From: Membranipora membranacea
Taxonomy: Eukaryota; Bryozoa; Gymnolaemata; Cheilostomatida; Membraniporidae
Length of the DNA: 64,000 nt
Direction: 5' to 3'
Assembly (NCBI GenBank): GCA_914767715.1
Contig: OU612074.1
Span: 16,664,062 to 16,728,061 of the forward strand
Positions 35,809-47,100 of the stretch are shown here, piece after piece; position 1 is the first letter of the stretch; each line of letters opens with the position of its first letter. Under the pieces are notes generated by a model. It made no database searches and had not been told where the DNA came from. It saw only the letters and a program-made list of their open reading frames with translations. The position numbers and the translations under genes were made by a program.

Positions 35809-35989
35809 CGCAGATGTAATACTGTTGATTATGCAAGAGATAACATATCTATGGCCTGTGTATTCCAAAGTTTTCTTACATATACCCCTAATCAGAAAAC
35901 CAAATATATGTATTCGTGTTGTCGATGAATTTTCTATAGGATTGTTACAGTTCATCCACTGCATTTGGATTGGCAATTCTTTGTTGGTA

Positions 35990-36800
35990 GCCATTCATTG
36001 ATCAAACTCTCATTATGTATAGTGTTATTTCCTGCTTTGAATGGCCCTATATTGAATTGACTAATTATCTAAAATGTATTTCTTGTTTAGAAAAGAAAAG
36101 TCGATGGCAGCAGATGTTTGTTTGTTGACACACATTGATCAAACTCTCATTATGTATAGTGTTATTTCCTGCTTCGAATAGCACTATATTTAATTAACTC
36201 ATTATATAAGATGCATCTCTTGTTTTCAAAAACAGTAGTCGATGACAGCAGATATTTGTTGGTAGACATTCATTTAATGTACTCTATTTATGCTTCTGCC
36301 AATGCCTGCGTTTAAAAGCAAACATTGATTATGGCGGATTTATAAGCCAGAACGCTATGTATAACCTCAAACCACCTCAAATAGAGGAAACATAATTTCC
36401 TGTCTAGAAAGCACTCTATTGAATAAACTCTCATTATATCAAAGGTATTTCCTGCCTTGAATAGCAAAGTTTTATGATGGCAGATTAATAAACCAGAATG
36501 ATGATGTGTCCGTACAACCTCAAATAGAGGAAACCTGTGAGTTACAAAATTTAGTGATGGTTACAATATATTGAAACCAATATATCACATTGTACCTACT
36601 TAGCATCAATATCACATGCTGTCAGTAGCATGTTAGATTATAATAATGTCTACATTCCAGTCACATTCAAATAGAGGAAAAGGTTTCCTGTGTTGATAGA
36701 CGTTTATTGATTAACTCTCAATATGCCAATGATATTTCCTTCTTTGAATAGCAGTTCTTAATAGTCGCAGACATTTAAACCAATTCCTGGTGTTGTAGAA
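35990..36800. repeat. Spacer repeat units between copies C and D
   Basis: An approximately 135-bp unit is repeated at about 35995 and 36134 (TTGATCAAACTCTCATTATG through GCAGCAGAT). Diverged copies start near 36418 and 36711. The core is CTCTCATTATG, then TATTTCCTTCTTTGAATAGC, then GGCAGACATTTAAACCAAT. The same core recurs at about 42775-42870, 52515-52600 and 52740-52830, in the corresponding spacers. Confidence 0.7.
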
Positions 36801-37088
36801 ATTGATGCTAATAATGAGACTTAAAACTGATGCCACTTAGAATCATATTGATATTTCAAACGATTGGTAAATCAGTACAGAAACACTATCAATAAACCCC
36901 TTAATTTGTACAATATAAATATTGATGAATATGTCTTTACAGGAACAAGAACAGGAAAAGCAAATATCTGGATAAGATATACCAATACCAACACAAGGCA
37001 TATTACATCAGGGGAAGAGAAGCTTGACCTCCGACCTATTGACACACCATATTATACCATAACTCTCTTACTATCAATGATTGATCAC

Positions 37089-40022
37089 CTAGCAGCTTCT
37101 CGAGCTAAAGTAAAGGTTATCAGAGGTCAACGAAGAGACAAAGTGACCTATAGCGGTATAATCTATATCTGCATTTAGTTCACACAGACCGCTGTTTGTG
37201 TTGTAGTTGGTGGAGTAACACCCGCTATCGGCAGCACATTTAGCCAGGCAGTGAAGCTGTTTTTGGACTGTGGAAGAGGAGATGATGTGATTACGTAACT
37301 TAGCTCCTGTCACTTTACACATGTTGATTGAGACGACTCCACCACTGTTGAATTCCTTTGATGATGTATCTAAATTTAAAGTATGAAACTTAAAACTTAT
37401 TATTGAGGCATATCTTTTCAAAATCTTTTGATAACTCTCTGATTCTGATTTTAGACGAGACACTTTCCAATTTGTATTTGTATTGAAGGTATCCCTCCGC
37501 AAAATTGCACGATTGATGTCTGGAGGAGACAATCTTAAATGAGGTCCTTGACTGGATAAACTGAGAATGTAATGTAATCAAGAAATCCAGAGTATCGCGG
37601 AAGAAAAAATTCCCATCACAATCACTTTTTGAATAAAGTATTTTGACTAAGTTGTCACTTACCGCAATCAAACTCTTCAAATGTATAAAAAGCTCCTGTT
37701 CCACCAAATAGTAACTGAGACATGGTGAGCATATTCCCCTGGGATTCACAATTTAGAAGATTCATCTGGTCAACTGTGAGCTCATAATTCCACATATTAA
37801 ACCCTGCCACTTTAGCTTCCATCACCTGATCTTCATCAAAGTTTGCCACTGTGAAATAATATTTATATTGAGAACAACTTCAATTAGATCAATCAAGGTC
37901 AAGGGCCAGAGCAACAGGAAATGTAGTGGTTGGTCTGATTTAATCGAGGTAAAATAAACAATAGAATAATCAACTCACACACAGCATCTTGCTCCTGAAA
38001 CATGACCAATGCGCCTCCACTTCTTATGGTGTGGCTTCCGGTATTTATCTCTCTAAATGGCTCTAAATTGACTAGTTTGTTGACAGTAGTGTACCACTGC
38101 AAACAAACAAATTTATCACCAGACCGAGAAAAAATCAATAGACAGGTTGTGTTGAATAGCAACTGTGTAAGCAGAATTGGACATTAAACAGCGCACAAAA
38201 ACTTTGCCGCCCGAGGTCAAACACAGAACATAATTATAAAAGGGTGGGATCATTCAGAAATGTAGTTCAAATGTGTTGTTGCTATGAAGTGTTATGTGTT
38301 TTGGAACCACGCTGAATAGGGCTGTTAAATAATAACGCCTGCAAATATTTGTGTGATTCTATGTGTTAGTTAAGCTCTTTTTGAACAGGCAGGGGAGATG
38401 TCATTCCAATAAATATGGGATATTGAATTGTAAGCAAATATATTTACCAAAGGATCATTCCCAGGCCAGTAGATGGTGTTGGTTGGTGAGATTCAGAACA
38501 TCGACCAATAGGGTGATGAAAGTCTTCAAACACTGATCACTTTATTTTGTGGACAACATTGTTCACAACAACACTTTATTATACAGTTTTAGGATAAATA
38601 TGTCTAGTGGGAATCATCACAAGTTACCCTCTTGGTATAAAGAACTTTGGGGGTCAATTATGAGTGAGTGGAAGCTATCAATAGAAAGGCTAAGCATCTC
38701 GATGCTTTGAATACTTCTCCTAAGGGATAACAAATGAATCAAATGCACTTGATTGAAATTGAAACAATCACCAACACATCAGTGCACAACCCCTCACAAA
38801 CCTTGAAAGATTCTCCAGACTGCCAGCTCCAACAATGACGATGCCATCCAATCATCAGTGAGTCCAGTAACGAATCATCTGCTTCAGGCAAATAATAAGG
38901 TGAATCAGTGAGGCGAACACTGAGTTCAGTTGTCGATGATGCAAAGCCAATGAGTATCTCATTCTGTGAATCTGAATTATTGTGTAGATAAAATCAGATT
39001 CCGAAATTATGTGGTGACCATGTATGTAAAACAAAAATGGATATATGAACACTCATAGTTAACTGTTCCAATTTTATTTCACTGACCCTTAATTAAACGC
39101 AACGTGTTTATATCTACAGAGAAGACAAGTGCTTGCCTTAACGAGTATAAATTGACAAGGAAATTTGTATCTTGCTTACGATCATTGGCAAGACTCACAC
39201 TTGGTTCACATTGTCCCAGATGACACTAGGATGCCATCCCAGATGCTTGTCCCAGTCACATTATAACATTCGTCCCAGATAGCCATCCCAGATAGCCATC
39301 CCAGTCAATGTGAACCTGAAAATGACACAATCCCAGACTGTGTGGGTCCGTCTGGGATAGCATCGGGAAAGTTTGACGCTTACGAACTTTCCCGATGCTA
39401 TCCCAGACGGACCCAGACAGTCTGGGATTGCGTCATTTACTGGTTCACATTGACTAGGATTGCTATCTGGGATGGCCATCTGGGATGAGATAAGTGAGTT
39501 TTTTATAGCCAGAAGATGTGTAAGAATTACAGAAATGTTTCAATAAAACACCTTTCTAGATGATAATATTAATTATTATGTTTCAAGAACTACTCACATT
39601 GATTTGCCAGACTTATGATATGTTCACCCTCTCTGTCTGAAGTTACAGAATTGAGCCACATACATATTGTGAATGCAGTGAACTCAGGTAGGTCTAGAGC
39701 ATAGAGAAACTTATCGATTGTGGCTTCTTGTTCATACACTGCTAGAGAGACTGATTTAGTACCTATAAAAATGGAAAACAGTACACAGCTATTACAATGG
39801 TCTGCTGTTGTGCAAAAAAATGGTTCATGATAAGAGATATCGAGTAAGTTCAAAATGAAGGCTGCTCACAATCATCGAACACTAAAATAACCAGTTTGCT
39901 TTTTTTGCGTTTATCATGTTTATCTGAAGAAAGAGTATACTGAACTCACCCTCTACTGCGGTTTTTAGAAACACTGAGATACAAAGTATGATGTTATGAT
40001 ACAGTCTGCTGTTGATGTTCAT
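37089..40022 (-). CDS. Array copy D: secreted pentraxin-PAN protein (apparent recombinant)
   Basis: Exons 39950-40022, 39598-39762, 38802-38971, 37979-38096, 37663-37848 and 37089-37369 give 330 aa in frame. The signal peptide begins MNINSRLYHNIILCISVFLK. Pentraxin motifs are FTAFTICMW, QNE at the DNE site, HRHCWSWQSG, MFQEQDA and AGFNMWNYEL. The PAN exon has six cysteines and ends SSRSC, with a two-codon deletion relative to copy F. Exons 3-6 and the signal exon resemble copy F. Exon 2 and its downstream flank resemble copy C, and a foldback element sits where the F-type sequence stops (39200). CRP-equivalent residue 60 is Q, E147 is D, and Q150 is kept. Confidence 0.85.
39179..39200 (-). 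pseudogene. Truncated F-type pentraxin exon end in copy D
   Basis: On the minus strand GTCTTGCCAATGATC plus a GTAAG donor equals the 3' end of the F-copy exon at 55420-55584. The rest of the exon is missing and the foldback element begins here. It marks the recombination or insertion junction in copy D. Confidence 0.7.
39201..39490. mobile_element. Foldback (long inverted repeat) element in copy D
   Basis: The core is a hairpin: 39321-39373 pairs with 39385-39437 (53 bp, two mismatches) around an 11-base loop. Flanking repeats of TCCCAGATAGCCA and TTCACATTG occur in both orientations outside the core, so almost the whole element can fold. No coding capacity was seen. Confidence 0.8.
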
Positions 40023-40187
40023 CGTTGTCCACTGTACATCTCAATAAACACTGATTTAGTTTTTCCTACCAATGTTTGTGGAATAGGAGTGTCCTGAGAG
40101 CCTTCCCCCTACAACTTTAACCATGCTAATGATGCGAACTCTTCCAGTTTGATTCCTCTGCCTTGGCTCCCGGTAGCTGGGGTCTGC
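40023..40187 (-). pseudogene. G/H-type PAN exon fragment fused upstream of copy D
   Basis: Starts with EPRQRNQTGRVRIISMVK, then GGRLSGHSYST, as in copies G and H. A one-base loss near 40075 then breaks the frame, and it stops abruptly at the base before the ATG of copy D. Homology to the preceding intron of copy G (56875-57250) continues rightwards to about 40715. Confidence 0.8.
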
Positions 40188-40239
40188 AACAAATACAAAA
40201 TTTTCTCATGGAAATGAATATAAACGATTATGTTTTCCC

Positions 40240-40410
40240 TAACGAGTCCGGAGTGGTTCAAAGGATAGAGTGATGACTTGTTGGCTGTGAGATCGATTTT
40301 AATTCCTGTCACCCGCAGTCAATGGAGGGGAACTGGTATATCATTTGTCTCAGCCAGGTTCTTGCGGAACCTACTGTGGTCTGCTGTGTGTTCGCACACT
40401 TCAAAATATC
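40240..40410 (+). repeat. tRNA-like SINE inserted in the G-like fragment
   Basis: A box A-like GGAGTGGTTCAAAGGATAGA and a box B-like ATCGATTTTAATTCC are followed by an unrelated body. The segment is absent from the homologous intron of copy G near 56935, which supports an insertion. Confidence 0.55.
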
Positions 40411-40714
40411 CACCTCTGTCACTTCAGTGTAAAAAGAATACAGATTTTCTATGGACAAGGGTACGACTTAAGTAACATGGATCGCTAACAACTGTACTCT
40501 AGACAGGATAACTCCCGCCGCATTGAAAACATATTGACCGAAATGCATTATTCTCACGGTTCATACTTTCCATTTGGTGGCAACAACAGAATTTGAGTAT
40601 TTAGAGCACCTGATGACAATGTCAGAGGTTAATTTTGGGCGATAACATAAACTCCCAGGGAGCTAACTGTTGACAATAAAATAACATAACTGACACTATC
40701 ACACTTTCATGACA

Positions 40715-42565
40715 GATATATCAGAAAAAAACTATTTCACGTACTTAGATCCTCCAACTTCTGAAAAATCCACATGAAATCTCATTGAGACACAGCAAAC
40801 TTGTAGAAAACTGAAGACTGCAGACCTACATAAAAGTGATACATAAAATAGGGTTGTAGATTTCAATTTACCTGGTATGAGGGTGGAACGGAAAAGTTTG
40901 ATGCAAAACAGAAAAGTTTGACGCAGAACAGAAAAGTTTGATGCAGAACAGACAAGTTTGATACAGAACAGAAAGAGTGGCGCAGAACAGAAAAGTTTGA
41001 TGCAGAACAGAAAAGTTTGACGCAGAACAGAAATCCAGCTTTCTGGGCCACTGTAGATATTAAATCAAACAGAAAGATACCTAAGACATTCATTTTCTAT
41101 TTTATGATAACTATTAGCGTTATTTGTTTTTAATCCCATGCATTTTTTTTGCTTTTTTTACTTATTCTAGCTTTTTTTTACCAGTTCCATCGTTATTCCC
41201 TCATGTGGATACATACAATAAAAATACAAACGAAACGGTTGGTGTACATCGTCCCAGAACAAACTACTTGGAAGGGAATTAGCATCCTTTACCGTCTTAA
41301 ATGAAAATGATTTACTGTCTTGCTAATCAATATAATTAAAAATAGTTTGGCATACCTTGAATGATCCCCCAGACTCCCAACTCCAGCAATGCCTATGCCA
41401 TCCAACCATTAATCTGTCGAGCAAAGAACCATCTTGTGCAGGCAAGTAATATGACTCACTCCTGAAGTAAATACTGAGTATATCTGCTCCATGAACGAAA
41501 CCAATGAATAACTCATTGTCGTAATCTGTAATTTATATAAACTCAATCATCACACACAGCTATTCAACTCATATCAAACTTTAAATTCTTATTGTTAGTA
41601 TCATCTATGTTGCCAATGTTTTTTCTGGTAGCTTGAAGTCATTTTTTATAGGGAAATAATGGTTATCATGCATTATTCCCATTTCAGAAGGTGTTTGAAT
41701 CATAAAACTGGTGTGCAAGTACATCTTAGGTTAGGTTAAGTTGAATCTCAGATGTCTGCATCAATAGTGTCTCCCTGTACTTATAAGAGTGGGTTAACTC
41801 CTTACTGTACCAACGTTGATCTTCTCCGGTTGGTTGGTTTATTTTATCACAGACATTGAATTAATGCTGCCAGTTTTGGGTGTTTATACTGTTGCATGAA
41901 CAGGTGATAACAAAAAGAAGATACAAATCTGGGAAAGTTGAATATGGCTACTAGTGGATGACAGCAGATTGGTCAAAAAACATCTTGCAATGTCAAAATC
42001 AAATGTCTATAGAATGAGTCCTTCTATATCATCAATTTTTGTGTGCTCTTAAAAGGGTTCAAACATTGTCGTTATCGTCCTATGATTCGAAGCTTAAAAT
42101 GGTTTGGAAGGAAGAAGTTGTCCTCTCAGATCAGGCATCTCCCTGAAGTTTGATGCGTTGATATTCCAAAGGAGTTGAGTTGAAGGGGTTTTCTACTTTC
42201 ACCTATATATTTGTTTATATAGGTAAAGCTGTTGCAAGAGATTGTGATACTATGTTAATATGATTCCTGGGTTTTTAGGCAGCATATATAGGTTGAGTTG
42301 TGAAGACAAACTGCATTACACTATTTTTCTTACAGGCTAAACTATTTTCATCCGGTTCAACTGATTGAATTTACTAGGTGAAAATGGTTGATTGTTTTGG
42401 GATTGGGATTGGGTGCCACAACAACAACTTGAATATAGGTCACACACTTCAGGATCGCTATTGGTATAGCTGAGAATGTGGTACTACTAGCAGCTTGACT
42501 TCACATCAACTAGGAAGGTTTTTATCGTCAGAAGATGTTTGAGAATTACAGAAAAGTTTTGATAA
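40715..42565. repeat. Segmental duplicate of copy C intron/exon region
   Basis: Near-identical to 31891-34383: right half of the hAT-like element with its 20-bp minisatellite (40885-41035), pentraxin exon 3 with introns, and the flank reaching AGAAAAGTTTTGATAA. It lacks the 542-bp MITE, so it keeps the empty TTAA site. The left break is inside the hAT-like element. Confidence 0.85.
41356..41525 (-). pseudogene. Orphan intact pentraxin exon 3 between copies D and E
   Basis: 170 bp, fully open, with acceptor and donor intact. It encodes YDNELFIGFVHGADI through HRHCWSWESGGSFK. Unlike copy C it has DNE rather than NNE at the calcium site. No partner exons lie between 40190 and 44196, so it cannot make a full product on its own. 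It could be spliced into a read-through transcript from copy E to D. Confidence 0.75.
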
Positions 42566-44196
42566 TCTATATGTTAATTCCCTCTTTAATAGCAGAAGTT
42601 AACAAATATCAATGTGTTGACCAATACATCACATTGTAGCTACATCAAATCGATGAGTCACTATCAACATCAACATCACTTGTGGATAACACAATGTACA
42701 ATTTTATTATGTATGCCTGAGTTTGAGCCGCACTAAAATACAGGAAAACGCTCTCTTGTGTTGAGAGTAATTTATCGATTTACCCTTCACCATGTCATTT
42801 GGCTTTCCTTCTTTGAATAGCAGTAATCAATGACGGCAGACATTTAAACCAATATCTGATGTTTTAATAATGGATTACGCTTCCCTGCTCGTCTGCTTAC
42901 AGTGATAATGAGACCAAACTGAATTTAAAATGACTAATATTGGGACTAAAATTTGAATTATCATTGGGGCATTTTACAGCAATTATATCAACCACCCTGG
43001 ATATCAAGCAGCCCGGATGAATCCTTTTGAGAAGAGAGGGCAACTCAAAAGGAAACTGCAATAGTTGTGAGTTACGATTGAAATGAGAGTCGTCTGATTA
43101 GTCCATCGGTCATGTGATCCTAATGCTGAATCTTCACTCCAGCCAGTCTCTACTATATAGTAGTAGTGGTGGTAGTGATGGTGGTTGCGGCAGCAGCGGT
43201 AGCAGCATCAGTAGTGGTAGTAGAAGTAGTAAATATTTTTGTGTTTGCTGTGAAAGGTGGCTCTCTAAAGGATTTTTGACATTCCTATATGGCTCCTTTT
43301 GGTTTTTGATGGCAGTTTAAATTTAAGTTCAATACTCATAAAAAGAAATCCGATTTAATTGTCTGGAGTTGCCCTCTTCAGGAAGGAAGGGGTAACTCCA
43401 TACAAAATAAAAATGAGTAATTATGAGTAAAAGAGAGGTGTTTGTTCAGCTCGGGAGTTTTTGCCTCTAGTGGGTCAAATATCAGACAAATGCTTGTTAG
43501 CTGCCAAGAGTAAAAGAAAATGACTAACATCATCAACGTTATAATCAGATATGTCTAACAAACCAGCACACAAATCACATTCACGTTGGATTCAGGCTTT
43601 CCATACGTTCCGACCCACATATAAATGTATAAGATCATCAACGACACAAACAACATCAAAAACAATTACAATAACAGCACAGCCACACAAATAGCAACCT
43701 TATGAACTACAATACCCAAAGAAAGTAATACAGCAGATATTCAGCTGTCAGCAATTACCTGATACGAAATGATGTACTTCATCACAGACACAGTGTCTTT
43801 GAGGATTAATCAGTCAATTCATATCCGATCGTCTGAATTGATTTGATGTCACATTTACATGGGAAGGAAACTTATCCATAAAAAAATAACATTATGTAAA
43901 TTTTGTCATTGAATTGTGAACTCTTGACTGTTGCAGTTTATTCGCTAACAATATTGTGAATATTGTTTAAAAAACATCATGCCTCATGATTCTTTCGTGG
44001 ACTCAAAAAATGTACTGTTCACAACAATATTTTCAAAATTGATTTGTTTAAAAAATTCAGCAACATATCATCAAGACTTATTATAAAGTTGGTTGTGAAC
44101 ATAAGGCATTCTGTTAGGAGAAGAAATAATTTTGATTTACTGGCCATCTTCATTCAACGTAATTACATCAGTTTCCAATGTTCAATGATTTATCTC
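42566..44196. other. Spacer between the segmental duplicate and copy E
   Basis: Contains one spacer repeat core (about 42775-42870) and a degenerate trinucleotide run (AGT/GGT/AGC, 43150-43232) that creates a meaningless serine-rich open frame. No gene was seen. Confidence 0.5.
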
Positions 44197-47100
44197 CTAG
44201 CAGCTTCTTGAGGTAAAGTAAACGTTCTCAGTCTCCTGCAATGAATCAAAGTGATCTATTGCAGTGTAATGACTCATATCTACTGAGTTTAATTGACAGA
44301 GACCGCTGTCTGTGTTATAGTTAGCGGAGTAACACTTTGTATTGGCAGAGCATTTGGCCAAACAGCAAAACTGCGTTCTGAGGATGTAAGAGCTCATCAC
44401 ATGATTGTGTAACTTAGCTCCAACCACTTTGCACATGGTCATAGAACCAGTTTCTTCACCATTGAATTTGTTCAACAGATCTAAAATTTATAAATGCAAA
44501 GGTGAAGTATATGCGTACAACTTGGAAGGATTTACTAAAACTAAGAACATGTTAGTTAGGCCACACCAATAGAGAAGTTTCAAAAAATCAAATGTATTGT
44601 AGAGCAGGTGAACCCATACCCTATCCATCCTTGTTATTAGTATTGATTGACTTGCAGAGAAGATGAATACAACCGAGGTTGCTGGGGGCTAGAACGATCA
44701 ACAATGAAGGTTCCCCCAGTGGGAATCGAACCCGCTCCTCCTGAGGCACCAATCGCCTAGCAGGAAATAGCAAGCACGCTAATCAATTGCACCATCTCAC
44801 CATCCCTACAAAGATTGGGTTGATGGTGCTGATTAGCATGCCACCTATTTGCAACTCAGAGTTGTGTTCTCTCATACCACACCAGCGTATGTGGTGAACT
44901 TAAATGGTGGATATAAACTGACACTCACCACACTCAAAGTCTTCATAGGAATAAGTCGCTCTTCCACCGAGCTGTAACTGAGAGCTGGTTACCAAATTCC
45001 CCACAGATTCACAGGTGAGCAGATTAATCTGTTCAACTGTGAGCTCATAACCCCACATATTGAACCCTGCCACTTTGGCTTCCATCACTTGCGAAGCAGA
45101 AAAGCCGCTCACTGTAAAAGCAAACTCTTGAGTAATTGTGAAATCATGAATCTGTGAAATTCAATGTGTCATCGAGCAATGTATGTACAAGTTATTAGCG
45201 AGAACTTGACACAAACCGCTGAGTCTAACGCAAGCTGCTGAGAAAGTTCTGATTAAACATGTTGGCTGAGGTTTCACATCTATCAAGTAAGAAGAGAGTT
45301 AAGCCAAAGGTCATTCTTTAACATGAATAAATGGTAATAGTTTGCAGTTCCTTAGCCTTTGGAGGTGACAGCTCACCATAGGTATTTGCTGTTGAATGAC
45401 TTGGAATCGAGTATGACAGGAACCAACTGCTTGTGTCTTCGGGTAATGAATTGCCCCCGCAACAAATATTGATTATATGTGCACAATGAGCAACTCACAA
45501 ATGCCGTCCTGCTCCTGAAATATTGTCAGCGATCCACCTCTTATAGTGTGGCTATCTGTGCTGACTTCTGCTAACAGTTCTAACATTACTGTATCACTAA
45601 CTTGAGTGTACCACTGCAATGCAATGAAAATTTGCATGAAAAATGCTAGAATGTCAACAAATGCAGACAAAATATAAAAGATTATATCCAAGAAAGTCGC
45701 ATTAGGAATAGTGGGGACCTTAAATACTTTATTGTTCACATTTATGCTTTTTTATTCCCATATTACCTACATGGTTTTTTCACTGCAGCTCTTTTCAATT
45801 TTTGTTTCGAATGTTTAGAAGGTTGTGTGCTGATCCTTAATAAGAAAGCCTAAGATCATAATTTCACCACTTACCACTCATTGCTTACCAATACTATAAT
45901 GAATTATATAACAAACCTTGAATGATCCCCCAGACTCCCAGCTCCAGCAATGCCTATGCCATCCGATCATCAAACTATCGAGCAATGAATCGTCTTTGGC
46001 GGGCAAGTGATATGACACACCTCCCATGTAAAGACTCAGTATATCTGCCCCAGCCCAGAAGCCGATGAGAAGCTCATTATTTGTATCTAAATTTGATAGA
46101 AATTGCATCTTCAAACACTGATATTCAACTCGCATATCAAATTAACATTTTGCAAATGGATTTTTTAGATTTAAATTGTTGTATATTTTGGAGTTGGCCC
46201 TCTTTGATTCACAGGCCCCCCCCCCTCCTGAGCACAGTCCATGTAGACTTATGTCTAAAAACTTACTTTGAAGTCTGGTATGTGGTCCTGATTGGCTAAC
46301 CAACTCCATACATATTGAGGTGCAAAGGTCATTACCTACCTTTCATTGCTTTACCTTTGACCAAGTGACAGTGGAGCTCAGAATATTGAAAAATTTAAGT
46401 ATAACTCTTGGCTGAACCATGACTCGATAGTTTATTGAGAGTTTTACTACGTTGAGCTAAGCATGGACACAAGTTTAGGGATCTACAAAGTCTGTGGGTG
46501 GGGGAAAAAATGATGCACAGACAAAGCTGTTAGAATGCTGCTTGTTAGCGATTTGGGATCTGCATGTTGGTTTGGATGCTAGTCTCAAAGCAAACATGGT
46601 ATGTGGTATGCCTGGGCAAAAAAAATACCCCTGCGGTCTCTATCATGAATATCCGTGTTTAGTTTCATTACATTAGCATTCGGTTTTTGGGATCAATTTT
46701 ATTTAAAGGTGTGTTGGTGTTTCTTTTTTTATCTTTTGGGAATAATGATAGTATGGTCTTTATCTCTGATGATAAAATTAGTAACATTTAATTTACCACC
46801 CTGAGTAGCTTTCATTGAGGTGCGATTAGGATGTTTTCAGGATAAACCCATAGTTTGGCAAGATCCGGGGCATCTTGAGGCTTCTTCATTACAACCACAA
46901 TTTGTCTGCCTTAGCCGGTGGCTGATAATCCATGAACACAATAGGCCTATATTTATCACTTTTCTCAAGCTCCCATTTATTGTCACCACCAAAGGTGGAT
47001 GCTTTGCTGCTACTTTCCTGTTTCTATTTCAGCGCAATTGACTGCCCATTGACTTAGTGTGAGTCAACCAGGACGACACAAGAGTTTGACAGCACTGGTA

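Noticed and set aside
43114-43320. Serine/glycine-rich open frame
   Set aside because: It is the translation of a degenerate trinucleotide repeat and has no splice or family support.
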